Assembly: GCF_044466355.1 (NCBI RefSeq)
Contig: NZ_JBITMQ010000005.1
Span: 419,522 to 483,521 of the forward strand
Reading direction: 5' to 3'
Length of the DNA stretch: 64,000 nt
DNA from: Actinophytocola sp044466355
Lineage (GTDB): Bacteria > Actinomycetota > Actinomycetes > Mycobacteriales > Pseudonocardiaceae
Within the stretch, counting starts at the first letter, position 1. The number at the start of each line of letters is the position of its first letter. The position numbers and the translations under genes were made by a program. The notes under the pieces are model-generated. The model was given only the letters and a program-made list of their open reading frames with translations, was not told where the DNA came from and searched no databases. Shown in pieces: positions 34,180 to 43,779 of the stretch.

Positions 34180-34199
34180 TTGTAAGCACCTGCTTACAA
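34180..34199. promoter_or_regulatory. TetR operator
   Basis: TTGTAAGCA-CC-TGCTTACAA, perfect 9-bp arms, 17 nt upstream of the P450 start in the 100-nt gap to the divergent TetR gene. Confidence 0.8.
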
Positions 34200-34263
34200 G
34201 CTACGCAGCGTGTCAAGGCGGTTACGGGGCACAACGGCTACTGTGTCCGCTTTGGAGGTTCCG

Positions 34264-34821
34264 GTGAGCGAAGAGACACGGCGGCGGGACTCGGCTGCCA
34301 CCCGTCAGGTACTGCGGGACGCGGCCATCGAGCTGTTCGCCGAACGTGGCTACGACCGGACGACCGTGCGCGACATCGCCGCCCGCGCGGGTGTCAACCA
34401 GGCCTTGCTGTTCCGGTACTTCGGGACCAAGGAGGCGCTGTTCGAGGACGCCACCGCCGGGCACCGTCGCGAGGAGACGGACGCGCCGAAGCTCGTCGCC
34501 GAGATGCTCGGCAACCTGCTCGACCCGTCGTCGTCCGCGCGGCGGGACCAGGTGCTGACCGCGCTGCTCCGCACGCTGGGCACCGACGACGAGGCCGCCG
34601 CCATCCGCGAGAGGCTGAACGCCGGCTACGCGGAAACCCTTGCCACGCTGACGGATCAGCCCCATGCGGCCCTGCGCGCCGACCTCGTTCTCGCGTGGTT
34701 GTTCGGCATCAGCCTCATGCGCGGCGTCGCGGCCACCCAGCCCCTGGCGGGCGCCGACCCGGCCGTCGTGCGTGACCTCGTGCTGCCCGCCGTCCGCGTG
34801 TTGCTCGAGAAGTCGTCGTAG
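34264..34821 (+). CDS. TetR-family transcriptional repressor
   Basis: 185 residues from GTG 34264 with GGAGG 5 nt upstream. HTH at about 11-57 (LRDAAIELFAERGYDRTTVR, AGVNQALLFRYFGTKEALFE). C-terminal ligand-binding domain is unassigned. The 20-bp operator at 34180-34199 points to control of the divergent P450-ferredoxin pair and of itself; the inducer may be the P450 substrate. Confidence 0.93.
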   Translation: MSEETRRRDSAATRQVLRDAAIELFAERGYDRTTVRDIAARAGVNQALLFRYFGTKEALFEDATAGHRREETDAPKLVAEMLGNLLDPSSSARRDQVLTALLRTLGTDDEAAAIRERLNAGYAETLATLTDQPHAALRADLVLAWLFGISLMRGVAATQPLAGADPAVVRDLVLPAVRVLLEKSS

Positions 34822-34855
34822 CACGCGTGGGCCGCGACTCCGCCGCCGTCACCGG

Positions 34856-34861
34856 TAGCGT
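34856..34861 (+). promoter_or_regulatory. -10 box of leaderless GH2 gene
   Basis: TAGCGT, 7 nt before the ATG at 34869; no SD is present, so the transcript probably starts at or next to the ATG. Confidence 0.5.
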
Positions 34862-34868
34862 GTCGGGC

Positions 34869-36662
<1,794 letters not shown>

Positions 36663-36769
36663 CGCGCGGTCACCGGCGACGCGTCCGTTCGTGCACGACG
36701 AGCCGGAATCAGGGGCGCGGCGCGCTGGTTGACCGTAGGGTCGGTAGTGGACCAACGGAAGGGCGAGCG

Positions 36770-37057
36770 ATGGCGGACACCAAGGTCGTGCACAACCGGG
36801 AGCAGCTGCGGTACGAGGTGTACTCGGACGACAGGCTCGCCGGTTTCACGCAGTACTACCGGACCGGCGACCGGGTCGTCTTCACGCACACGGAGATCGA
36901 CAAGGCGTTCGGCGGGCAGGGCCTGGGCAAGGTCCTGGCCGCGGAGGCACTCGACGACGTCGTCGCGAACGGCAAGGTCATCGTGCCGATGTGCGAGTTC
37001 ATCGCCGGGTACGTCAAGAAGACGGACAAGTACGACGGGCACGTCCAAGCGCCGTGA
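36770..37057 (+). CDS. Small GNAT-like N-acetyltransferase (COG2388 type)
   Basis: 95 residues. The short GNAT form with the acetyl-CoA-binding stretch FGGQGLGKVLAAEALDDV (the Q/R-x-x-G-x-G/A motif) and VPMCEFIAGYVKK. Relatives are small cytoplasmic acetyltransferase-like proteins of unknown substrate. ATG with a weak AAGGG upstream. The stop overlaps the pirin start by 4 nt. Confidence 0.85.
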   Translation: MADTKVVHNREQLRYEVYSDDRLAGFTQYYRTGDRVVFTHTEIDKAFGGQGLGKVLAAEALDDVVANGKVIVPMCEFIAGYVKKTDKYDGHVQAP

Positions 37058-37986
37058 GCAACCTGGAGACCAGCCCGGACGTGACGCTGTGCCACACCGA
37101 GGCCGACGACCACGCGGTTGCGGAACTGTTCACGCCGAGAGCCGTGCCACTGGGCGGTTTGCGTGCGATGCAGGTGGACCGCGTGATGCCGCAGCGCGGC
37201 CTGCCGACGGTGGGCGCGTGGTGCTTCCTGGACTCGTTCGGTCCACATGAGGCGGCGATGCGCGTCCTGCCCCACCCGCACATCGGGCTGCAGACGGTGA
37301 CGTGGCCGCTCGCGGGCGAGATCCACCACCGCGACAGCCTCGGGTCCGACGTCATGGTCCGCCCGGGTCAGCTGAACCTGATGACCGCCGGTCGCGGCGT
37401 GTCGCACTCGGAGTTGTCGGTGTCGCCGGGACCGTTGCACGGCCTGCAGTTGTGGGTCGCGCTGCCCGCCGAGCGCGCGACGATGGAGCCGGACTTCGAA
37501 CAACACGTGTCGCTGCCGGTGTACGCGGCCCCGGGCGTGACGGCGACCGTCCTGATGGGTTCGCTCGCCGACGTGACGTCGCCCGCCACGGCCCACACTC
37601 CGATCGTGGGCGCCGAGCTGACGGTCACGGGCGCGGCGGTGCTCCCGGTGCGCCCGGACCACGAGCACGCGGTGCTGGCCATCGATCCGGTGCGGGTTGC
37701 CGGCCGTGAGGTACCGCCCCGGCACCTGCTGTACCTGGGCACGGGCCGCGCGGAGGTGCGGCTCGACGGCCAGGGCCGCGCGCTGCTGCTGGGCGGCGAG
37801 CCGTTCCCGGACGAGCTGGTGATGTGGTGGAACTTCGTGGGCCGCGGCCACGACGAGATAGCCGCCGCCCGTGCGGCCTGGGAGGCGGCGGACCCCCGGT
37901 TCGGCGAGGTGGCGGGCCACGACGGTGCGCGGATCCCGGCGCCGGATCTGCCGGGCGTGCGCCTGACCCCGCGCAGACGCCGCTGA
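37054..37986 (+). CDS. Pirin-family protein
   Basis: 310 residues from GTG 37054 (GTGA overlap). Two cupin domains; the first has the metal-site histidines in LPHPHIGLQTVTW and the Glu/His region GEIHHRDSLG and RGVSHSE. Pirins bind a metal and some act as quercetin dioxygenases or redox regulators; this one is closest to the bacterial YhhW-like group by motif. Co-translated with the GNAT gene. Function in the pair is unknown. Confidence 0.9.
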   Translation: MSNLETSPDVTLCHTEADDHAVAELFTPRAVPLGGLRAMQVDRVMPQRGLPTVGAWCFLDSFGPHEAAMRVLPHPHIGLQTVTWPLAGEIHHRDSLGSDVMVRPGQLNLMTAGRGVSHSELSVSPGPLHGLQLWVALPAERATMEPDFEQHVSLPVYAAPGVTATVLMGSLADVTSPATAHTPIVGAELTVTGAAVLPVRPDHEHAVLAIDPVRVAGREVPPRHLLYLGTGRAEVRLDGQGRALLLGGEPFPDELVMWWNFVGRGHDEIAAARAAWEAADPRFGEVAGHDGARIPAPDLPGVRLTPRRRR

Positions 37987-38001
37987 TGCCCTTTCAGGGC
38001 A
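37987..38001. terminator. Short hairpin between convergent genes
   Basis: TGCCCT-TTC-AGGGCA, 6-bp stem immediately after the pirin stop and overlapping the stop of the convergent membrane-protein gene. Confidence 0.4.
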
Positions 38002-38407
38002 GTGAGCTTCGCGGGCGGGTCGCGCGGAGCCACCACAGGCCGAGCAGCGGCAGGATCGCGGGCACGTACCCGTAGCCCTGCCCGTAGTCCGACCACACGG
38101 TCGCGTCAGGAAAGAGGTCCGGCACCGCCAGGGAGAGGGTGCCCACGACGAGCACGCCGACCAGCTCGACGAGGATCGAGACGGTGGCGATCCGGCGCGA
38201 GGTTCGGTTGCCGCGGGCGAGGCACACCGTCGCGACGATGTACACCGCCGCGGCGAAAGCTGACAGCAGGTAGGCGAGCGGGGCCTGCGAGAAGCGCGTC
38301 CCCAGCTGCACGGCCGACCGGGCGGTCGCAGCCAGCGCGAAGATCGCGTACACCGCGATCAGCAACCGGCCGGGGCCGGAGCGGGTGCGTGCGGCGATGT
38401 CAGACAT
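37994..38407 (-). CDS. Integral membrane protein (four TM)
   Basis: 137 residues with four predicted helices (about 15-34, 44-64, 75-95, 113-130) and no recognised family motif. Overlaps the end of the following upstream gene (38400-38407) by 8 nt; the two small membrane proteins are probably a complex or a co-translated pair. Function unknown. Confidence 0.75.
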   Translation of the reverse strand: MSDIAARTRSGPGRLLIAVYAIFALAATARSAVQLGTRFSQAPLAYLLSAFAAAVYIVATVCLARGNRTSRRIATVSILVELVGVLVVGTLSLAVPDLFPDATVWSDYGQGYGYVPAILPLLGLWWLRATRPRSSLP

Positions 38408-38780
38408 TGGCGTCCCACACCTGTCCGAGCCGCAGGACCAGGATCGGCACCGTCAGGCAGCCGACCACCATCACCGCGGGGCCCCACCGCGTCCGTTCCA
38501 ACAGCGCCCAGAAACCGGCGAGGGGCAGCACCAGCAACGCCGTGATCAGATAGCCGAGGTACGCGAGCGTGTCCACCTGACGGTCGTCAGTCGACAGTCG
38601 CACGATGCCGGCGACCAGCTGCACCAGCAGCCCGACCTCCACCAGCACCACCAGGCCGTACAGCCACAGCCCGTGCCACTCCCGCAGCTGGATCGGCTTG
38701 CCGGCCACGACCAGCACGGCCGCCCACACCGCGGCCGCCAGTGACAGGTACGTCAGCACCGCCGCGAGGATCTCGAACAC
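38400..38780 (-). CDS. Integral membrane protein (four TM)
   Basis: 126 residues with four predicted helices (about 4-25, 38-62, 72-92, 100-117). No recognised family. Pairs with the adjacent four-TM gene. A CTGACG-GT-CGTCAG palindrome lies inside at 38577-38590. ATG start; function unknown. Confidence 0.75.
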   Translation of the reverse strand: MFEILAAVLTYLSLAAAVWAAVLVVAGKPIQLREWHGLWLYGLVVLVEVGLLVQLVAGIVRLSTDDRQVDTLAYLGYLITALLVLPLAGFWALLERTRWGPAVMVVGCLTVPILVLRLGQVWDANV

Positions 38781-38821
38781 CGCGCTCCCATCAGAACTCG
38801 ACTACTACGAATCGTAGGAAG

Positions 38822-39577
38822 TCACCACACCAGGAAACTCAGCGGGGTCGACACCAACGTCAGCCCGACGAGGACCACCAGCCAGCACACCACCGCGGGC
38901 AACGGCTCCTGCTGCAACCGCTGCAGCCGCGCCACCACCGCCGCGTCCGCCATGCCCAGCGCGCCCGGCGGTGTGACGGCCGTGAACCTGTGCAGCGCGG
39001 TAGCGAGCGAACCGGGCGCCGCGCTCTGGTCGGCACGCATCTCCACCAGCAACGCGACCGCGTCCGCCGCGAACCGGCACAGCGGCCGGAACACCAGGAA
39101 CGGCAGCAGCACCAGGTCGTGCCGTTCGCGGGCATGGGTCTGCTCGTGCGCCAGCACCGCCGCCACCTCGTCACCGCGCAGTGTCGCCAGCGCCCCGGAG
39201 CTGAGCACGACGTGCGGCCGCCACCCGGGCACGCAGTACGCGACGGTCAGCGGGTGGTCCAGCACCAGCACCCCCGGGAGAGCGCTGTCCGAGCGCGCGA
39301 CCAGCGTCAGGACCTCCCGGTGCCGTCGCCGCGCCCGCAGCGTCGCCGCCCACCGCCACGCCACCGCGGTGAGCAACGCGACCGGGAGAGCGCTCCCCAG
39401 CCACGGCGACACCTGGAACGCGATGCCGCCGACACACAGCACGACCGTCAGCGCCACCATCTGCCACAGGAGGATCCCGGTCCTCGGCGACCGCCACACC
39501 CAGCGCGCGTCCGCCAGTGGTCGCACCGCCATCAGGCAGACGGCCAGCGTCACCACGAGGTGGACCGACGTGGTCAC
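38822..39577 (-). CDS. M56 (BlaR1-like) membrane metallopeptidase
   Basis: 251 residues from GTG 39577, overlapping the BlaI stop by 4 nt. Several membrane helices, and the zinc motif HEQTH (H144, E145, H148) in LAHEQTHARERHD, as in M56 peptidases. It lacks the extracellular penicillin-sensor domain of true BlaR1, so it is a short M56 protein paired with a BlaI-like regulator; the signal it senses is unknown. It carries palindromes with one change at 39278 and 39386. Upstream in-frame extension overlapping blaI is rejected. Confidence 0.88.
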   Translation of the reverse strand: MTTSVHLVVTLAVCLMAVRPLADARWVWRSPRTGILLWQMVALTVVLCVGGIAFQVSPWLGSALPVALLTAVAWRWAATLRARRRHREVLTLVARSDSALPGVLVLDHPLTVAYCVPGWRPHVVLSSGALATLRGDEVAAVLAHEQTHARERHDLVLLPFLVFRPLCRFAADAVALLVEMRADQSAAPGSLATALHRFTAVTPPGALGMADAAVVARLQRLQQEPLPAVVCWLVVLVGLTLVSTPLSFLVW

Positions 39578-39942
39578 TCCCGCTCGTCCTGCCGTGCCCG
39601 CGCGAGTGCCTGGCTCAGCACCTCGGCCTCCGTGCCGCTGACCGACCTGGCGAAGCGGGTGAGCGCCGCGTCCCGGTCCCCGGTCAGGGAGAGCGCGTCC
39701 AGCATCAGTTGCGCGACGTAGCCCTCGCGGGTGTTCTCCGGCTCGTACCGCCAGGCCCGGCCGTCGCGCTGTCGCCGGACGAATCCCTTCTTGGTCAACC
39801 GATCCAGCACGGTCATCACGGTCGTGTACGCGAGCTCCCGCTCGGAGAGCGCTCCCGCGACGTCGCGCACGGCGGCCGGAGTGCCGCGGTCCCACAGGAC
39901 CTCCATCACGGCACGCTCGAGCTCGCCGAGGCTGCTGACCAT
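39574..39942 (-). CDS. BlaI/MecI/CopY-family repressor
   Basis: 122 residues. Winged helix at about 5-75 (GELERAVMEVLWDRGTPAAV, ERELAYTTVMTVLDRLTKKG) and C-terminal dimerisation helix. It partners with the downstream M56 peptidase, which in the Bla system cleaves the repressor. ATG has no SD; TACGAT on the minus strand lies 6 nt upstream, so the mRNA is probably leaderless. A one-mismatch palindrome copy is at 39845-39856. Confidence 0.92.
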   Translation of the reverse strand: MVSSLGELERAVMEVLWDRGTPAAVRDVAGALSERELAYTTVMTVLDRLTKKGFVRRQRDGRAWRYEPENTREGYVAQLMLDALSLTGDRDAALTRFARSVSGTEAEVLSQALARARQDERE

Positions 39943-39994
39943 GGGCCGATCGTAGGCCGCGGGCCCGCGAGCCGCGCGAGCCCCCGGAACGCAC

Positions 39995-40579
39995 TCAGCC
40001 GAGCGCGTCCAGGGTTCGGAGAGCGCTCTCCCGCTCGCGCACCATCTCCTCCGCGACCGCCTTCGTCGCCTCGTGCGCCACCGACGACGCCCCCGACTTC
40101 GCCACCGTGGCCGACTCCGTCAGGTGCGCCCTGATCAGCTTCGTGAGCTGGGCGTCGAAGTCCGGGGCCGAGGAGAGCGCTCTCAGCTCCGCCTCCGTCG
40201 GCATGCCCGGCATGTCATGACCAGCGTGGTTGTCGACGTACCGGGCGCCGGCGCCGTCGAGGATCCCGCGCAGGCGCGTCGCTTCCGCCCTGCGCACCGA
40301 CGCCAGCTCGCCGGCGAACCTCCGCAGCCGCGCCGACTCCGCCCTGGCCGCGCCCATGTCCAGCAGCTTCACGGCCTGGTCGTCGGTCGAGACGACCAGT
40401 TCCGCGAAGGCCAGGGCGGTCGCGTCGAGAGCGCTCTCCAAGCCACTGCTCGACGCGACCGCCTGGGTACCGGCCTGCGGTGCAGGGTTCCGCGCCGGTG
40501 CCGCGTCCTGCCGGCCGCACGCCGTGAGGAGCGCGGCCAGCAGGAACAGGATCAGAGCGGGTGACCGTCGTGGCCGCAC
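39995..40579 (-). CDS. DUF305-like lipoprotein with degenerate His motifs
   Basis: 194 residues. Type II signal with the lipobox LLTAC at about 17-21, preceded by RPRRSPALILFLLAAL. The body matches the DUF305 ferritin-like helical-bundle pattern with two repeats, but the usual His-His-x-x-Ala motif of repeat 1 is replaced by TDDQAVKLLDM, and repeat 2 keeps only one His (IRAHLTESATVA). Inner loop carries HAGHDMPGMPT. So a metal role is doubtful. The GTG start lies inside the DUF1996 gene (28-nt overlap). Three exact GAGAGCGCTCTC copies lie within it. Confidence 0.75.
   Translation of the reverse strand: MRPRRSPALILFLLAALLTACGRQDAAPARNPAPQAGTQAVASSSGLESALDATALAFAELVVSTDDQAVKLLDMGAARAESARLRRFAGELASVRRAEATRLRGILDGAGARYVDNHAGHDMPGMPTEAELRALSSAPDFDAQLTKLIRAHLTESATVAKSGASSVAHEATKAVAEEMVRERESALRTLDALG
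40019..40438. repeat. Three GAGAGCGCTCTC palindromes in one gene
   Basis: Exact copies at 40019-40030, 40173-40184 and 40427-40438, spaced 154 and 254 bp. They encode Glu-Ser-Ala-Leu, Arg-Ala-Leu-Ser (rare AGA) and Glu-Ser-Ala-Leu, so the frame and codons differ while the word is the same. Confidence 0.9.
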
Positions 40580-41448
40580 TTGATCACCGGGTTGATGCAG
40601 TCCCGCACGCGCCGCTCCATCTCCGCCGCGGGCCACACGTTGAAGAAGTCGCCGTGGAACGTTCTCCCGTCGCCGGAGGACAGCCGCAGCCCCGACGGGT
40701 CGCCGTTCACCGGGTACCGCAGCACCATCCGCAGCTTCGGCACGGGCACCGGGTGCGACGACGGGCAGTTGCCCGCCACCGGGTACGCCATGTGGGACTT
40801 GTGGTCCGACGAGTCCAGCGTGGTGCCGTTCCAGCACTGCGGGAAGTCCAGGTAGGTCTCCAGTTGCGTGCCGGACGGGCAGTTCACGAAGTTCTTCGAC
40901 GGGGCGACGTGCCCGGCGTGCAGACACGACCAGCGGGCGATCGAGTCGGCGTCGCCGGTGGCCTTGGAGTTGCCCGCGACGATCTTCAACCCGACCGGTG
41001 TCGGGCGGATCGACGCCGGGTCGTTCACGCCCTCGCCCAGGTAGTAGAAGGTGATGCCGGTCGGCACCACCGGCTGGTCGTTCTTGTAGAGGGTCGGCAC
41101 CCAGTACGACGAGATGTCCACGGCCGGGTCGCAGTTGCCGGTGGCGCCGGCCAGTTGCTGGTGGGTCGTGGTGTTCGCGTTGGTCGCGTGGTTGCCGAAG
41201 AAGTCGTGAGAATGGGACGCACCGGGCAGGTTGGGCAGCACGATGGGGTCGTCCGGCAGCCGGTGGCTCAGTCGGCAGTCGGCCGGGAACTCCGCGACTC
41301 GGATGACGGCCTGCGCTTTCTCCGGGTTGCCGCTGACGCCGCCGCTCACGACGACACCGGCCGCCGCGACGGCCGCGAGGCCGAGCGTGAGCCATCTGAC
41401 TCGTGGAGCTCGCGGAGCGAGCATCAGAAACAGTCGTCTCTTCGCCAT
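40552..41448 (-). CDS. Secreted DUF1996 protein
   Basis: 298 residues. Signal peptide about 1-45 (long basic n-region MAKRRLFLMLAPRAPRVRW then a hydrophobic core), then the DUF1996 domain (SHSHDFFGN, DISSYWVPTLY, CPSGT, HPVPVPKLRMVLRYP, GDFFNVW). DUF1996 proteins are secreted, found in fungi and actinomycetes, often beside CAZymes; activity unknown. Many conserved Cys suggest disulfides. ATG 41448 with GAGGGA 11 nt upstream. Its GH16 neighbour is divergent across a region with two palindromes. Confidence 0.85.
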   Translation of the reverse strand: MAKRRLFLMLAPRAPRVRWLTLGLAAVAAAGVVVSGGVSGNPEKAQAVIRVAEFPADCRLSHRLPDDPIVLPNLPGASHSHDFFGNHATNANTTTHQQLAGATGNCDPAVDISSYWVPTLYKNDQPVVPTGITFYYLGEGVNDPASIRPTPVGLKIVAGNSKATGDADSIARWSCLHAGHVAPSKNFVNCPSGTQLETYLDFPQCWNGTTLDSSDHKSHMAYPVAGNCPSSHPVPVPKLRMVLRYPVNGDPSGLRLSSGDGRTFHGDFFNVWPAAEMERRVRDCINPVIKCGHDGHPL

Positions 41449-41487
41449 TGAAGACAAACTCCCTCGACGTTTCCTGCAGGGGGACGA

Positions 41488-41499
41488 GAGAGCGCTCTC
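41488..41499. promoter_or_regulatory. GAGAGCGCTCTC operator, DUF1996 side
   Basis: Intergenic exact copy, 40 nt upstream of the DUF1996 start in the 285-nt gap to the GH16 gene. Confidence 0.75.
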
Positions 41500-41644
41500 A
41501 CAGATGAGGATGACCTGGGTCACACGCGCCGGTCAACGGTTTTGTTCTGCGCAGAAACAAATGACCCCGTTCGGCCTAGCGGCAGCACCCCAACGGCCGT
41601 CAGCCTTGACAGGTTTCGTCCGGATCGCCACTCTCTGTCCTTGG

Positions 41645-41656
41645 GAGAGCGCTCTC
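41645..41656. promoter_or_regulatory. GAGAGCGCTCTC operator, GH16 side
   Basis: Intergenic exact copy, 78 nt upstream of the GH16 ATG and 157 bp from the first copy (close to 15 helical turns). Consistent with LacI-type control of both divergent genes. Confidence 0.75.
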
Positions 41657-41733
41657 ACGCCTCCAGTCCCTCCCTGTTCCACGCCGACGGTTCGCGACCG
41701 GACGCGCCCCCGTCGCGTGCAAAAGGAGCACGC

Positions 41734-43440
41734 ATGAGATCTCGTCGGTTCTTCTCGTTGGGGGTGGTCGCGGCACTCGCGGTCACCCTGCTCCACGTCT
41801 CGTCTCCCGCGACGGCGGCGGGCGTCCTCATCTCCCAGGGCAAACCGGTCACGGCGTCGTCGACCGAGAACGCGGCGGCGTTCCCGGCGACCGCCGCGGT
41901 CGACGGCGACACAGGCACCCGTTGGTCGAGCCAGTTCAGCGACCCGCAGTGGCTACAGGTCGACCTCGGCGGGACCTACGCCGTCGACGAGGTCCGGCTC
42001 AACTGGGAGGCCGCGTACGCGCGCGGCTTCTCGGTGCAGATCTCCGCGAACGCCAACTCATGGTCCACTGTGTACACGACGACCACGGGATCCGGTGGTG
42101 TGCAAGCACTTCCGGTCACCGGCACCGGCCGCTACGTCCGGCTCAACCTCACCACCCGTGCCACCCAGTGGGGCTACTCGCTGTGGGAGTTCCAGGTGTT
42201 CGGCACGCAGAGCGGCGGTCCGGTCGAGAACGGCCTGCTGTCGTACGGCAAACCCGCGACGGCGTCGACCTTCCAGGACGACGGCGCGTGCTCGGGGTGC
42301 GTGCCCGGCCGCGCGACCGACTTCGACCCGGCCACCCGCTGGGCGACCAGCTCGACCAACGGCTGGGTCGACCCGGGCTGGATCACGATCGACCTCGGCG
42401 CGCCCGCTACGGTCACGAAGGTTGTCCTGCAATGGGATCCGGCGTACGCGACCGCCTACCAGATCCAGGTCTCGAACGACAACGCGTCGTGGACGACGAT
42501 CCACCAGACCAACGCGGGCCGCGGTTTCAAGGAGACGCTGACCGTGAACGGCACCGGCCGGTACGTCCGGATGTACGGCACCGCGCGGTCGAACGGCTAC
42601 GGCTACTCGCTGTGGGAGTTCCAGGTGTACGGCACGGGCGGCGACCCGACGCCACCACCGCCCGCCCCGCCCGCACCGGACTTCACGCGGCTCGCGTGGA
42701 GCGACGAGTTCAACGGCGCCACGGGGTCCACACCGGACCCTGCCAAGTGGACACCGGAGATCGGCCCGGGCGTCAACAACGAACTGCAGTACTACACGAA
42801 CAACGACAACGCGCGCATGGACGGCGCGGGCAACCTGGTGATCCAGGCGCGGCGTGAGGTGACGCCCGGTTCGTCGTGCCCGCCCGACCCGTTGTCCGGT
42901 GGCAGCACCACGTGCCAGTACACGTCGGGGCGGCTCAACACGTCCGGGAAGTTCGACTTCACGTACGGGCGCGTGGAGGCGCGCATCCGCGTGTCGAGCG
43001 GACAGGGGCTGTGGCCGGCGTTCTGGATGCTGGGCAGCAACTTCTTCCAGGGGCGGCCGTGGCCCGCGTGCGGTGAGATCGACATTCTCGAGCACGTCGG
43101 CAAGGAACCGAACAACGTGTACTCGACGCTGCACGCGCCCGCGTACTTCGGTGCCGGTGGGTACGGTTCGCCGCTGAACCTCGGTACCGCGGCCAACGCG
43201 GCGTTCCACGTGTTCGCCGTCGAGTGGGGTCCGACGCGGATGCGGTTCTTCGTGGACGGCAACAACTTCTTCACCGTCGACAAGGACACGTTGGAGACGA
43301 CCCGCGGGCCGTGGGTCTACGACCACCCGTTCTTCCTCATCCTGAACAACGCGGTGGGCGGTGACTGGCCCGGGCCGCCGAACGCGAGCACGCAGTTCCC
43401 GCAGAACATGCTGATCGACTACGTGCGCGTGTACCGATGA
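41734..43440 (+). CDS. Secreted GH16 endo-beta-1,3-glucanase with two F5/8 type C (discoidin) domains
   Basis: 568 residues. Signal peptide about 1-29 (MRSRRFFSLGVVAALAVTLL). Two discoidin/CBM32-like domains at about 30-158 and 165-300, both closing with YSLWEFQV-x-GT. Pro-rich linker 303-315. GH16 domain about 316-568 with the EIDxxE motif GEIDILEHVG (E448, E453). Cleaves beta-1,3-glucans (laminarin, fungal wall). ATG with AAGGAG (41723-41728). Shares an operator-bearing region with the divergent DUF1996 gene. Ends at a hairpin. Confidence 0.93.
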   Translation: MRSRRFFSLGVVAALAVTLLHVSSPATAAGVLISQGKPVTASSTENAAAFPATAAVDGDTGTRWSSQFSDPQWLQVDLGGTYAVDEVRLNWEAAYARGFSVQISANANSWSTVYTTTTGSGGVQALPVTGTGRYVRLNLTTRATQWGYSLWEFQVFGTQSGGPVENGLLSYGKPATASTFQDDGACSGCVPGRATDFDPATRWATSSTNGWVDPGWITIDLGAPATVTKVVLQWDPAYATAYQIQVSNDNASWTTIHQTNAGRGFKETLTVNGTGRYVRMYGTARSNGYGYSLWEFQVYGTGGDPTPPPPAPPAPDFTRLAWSDEFNGATGSTPDPAKWTPEIGPGVNNELQYYTNNDNARMDGAGNLVIQARREVTPGSSCPPDPLSGGSTTCQYTSGRLNTSGKFDFTYGRVEARIRVSSGQGLWPAFWMLGSNFFQGRPWPACGEIDILEHVGKEPNNVYSTLHAPAYFGAGGYGSPLNLGTAANAAFHVFAVEWGPTRMRFFVDGNNFFTVDKDTLETTRGPWVYDHPFFLILNNAVGGDWPGPPNASTQFPQNMLIDYVRVYR

Positions 43441-43443
43441 CCA

Positions 43444-43593
43444 CCCCGGGGCCGTCCGCTTCCCGGCCGGCGGCCCCGGGCGCCGGGCCAGGTGTGAGTT
43501 GTCCACAGGTGGTCCGGTTGTCCACAGGCAAGATCGAAAACCGGGGTTGTGTCGGTGGCCACGGGTAGGCTGGCAAGGCGGGTGGCCCCCGGG
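43444..43593. repeat. Intergenic element 3 with paired DnaA boxes
   Basis: About 150 bp. Two TTGTCCACA boxes (43499-43507 and 43518-43526), 19 bp apart, here in the opposite orientation to elements 1 and 2, followed by TGTCGGTGGCCACGGGTAGGCTGG (about 43550-43573). End repeats are weaker (43444-43459 and 43578-43593, 13 of 16). The rest of the 339-nt gap (to 43779) holds no ORF; an AT-rich stretch with GAAAT-N6-ATTTC (43700-43715) probably serves the next gene's promoter. Confidence 0.75.
43445..43480. terminator. Hairpin terminator after GH16 gene
   Basis: Perfect 10-bp stem (43445-43454 with 43471-43480), loop 16 nt, 4 nt beyond the GH16 stop. Confidence 0.55.
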
Positions 43594-43779
43594 AATGGGT
43601 GGGGCTTGAGGTTACGTTCTGGGCGCGAGGTTTTCGCAGGTCAAGGGTGTCTTGTGGGGCCTTTCTGCCGTTCGGGGGCCTCGGTTGGGTTGACTGTTCG
43701 AAATTGTTCGATTTCGTCGTTGATTGTTTGCCGGGAACCGCGTTAAGTGGGTGATCGGTAACCGACAAGGAGGACGACG

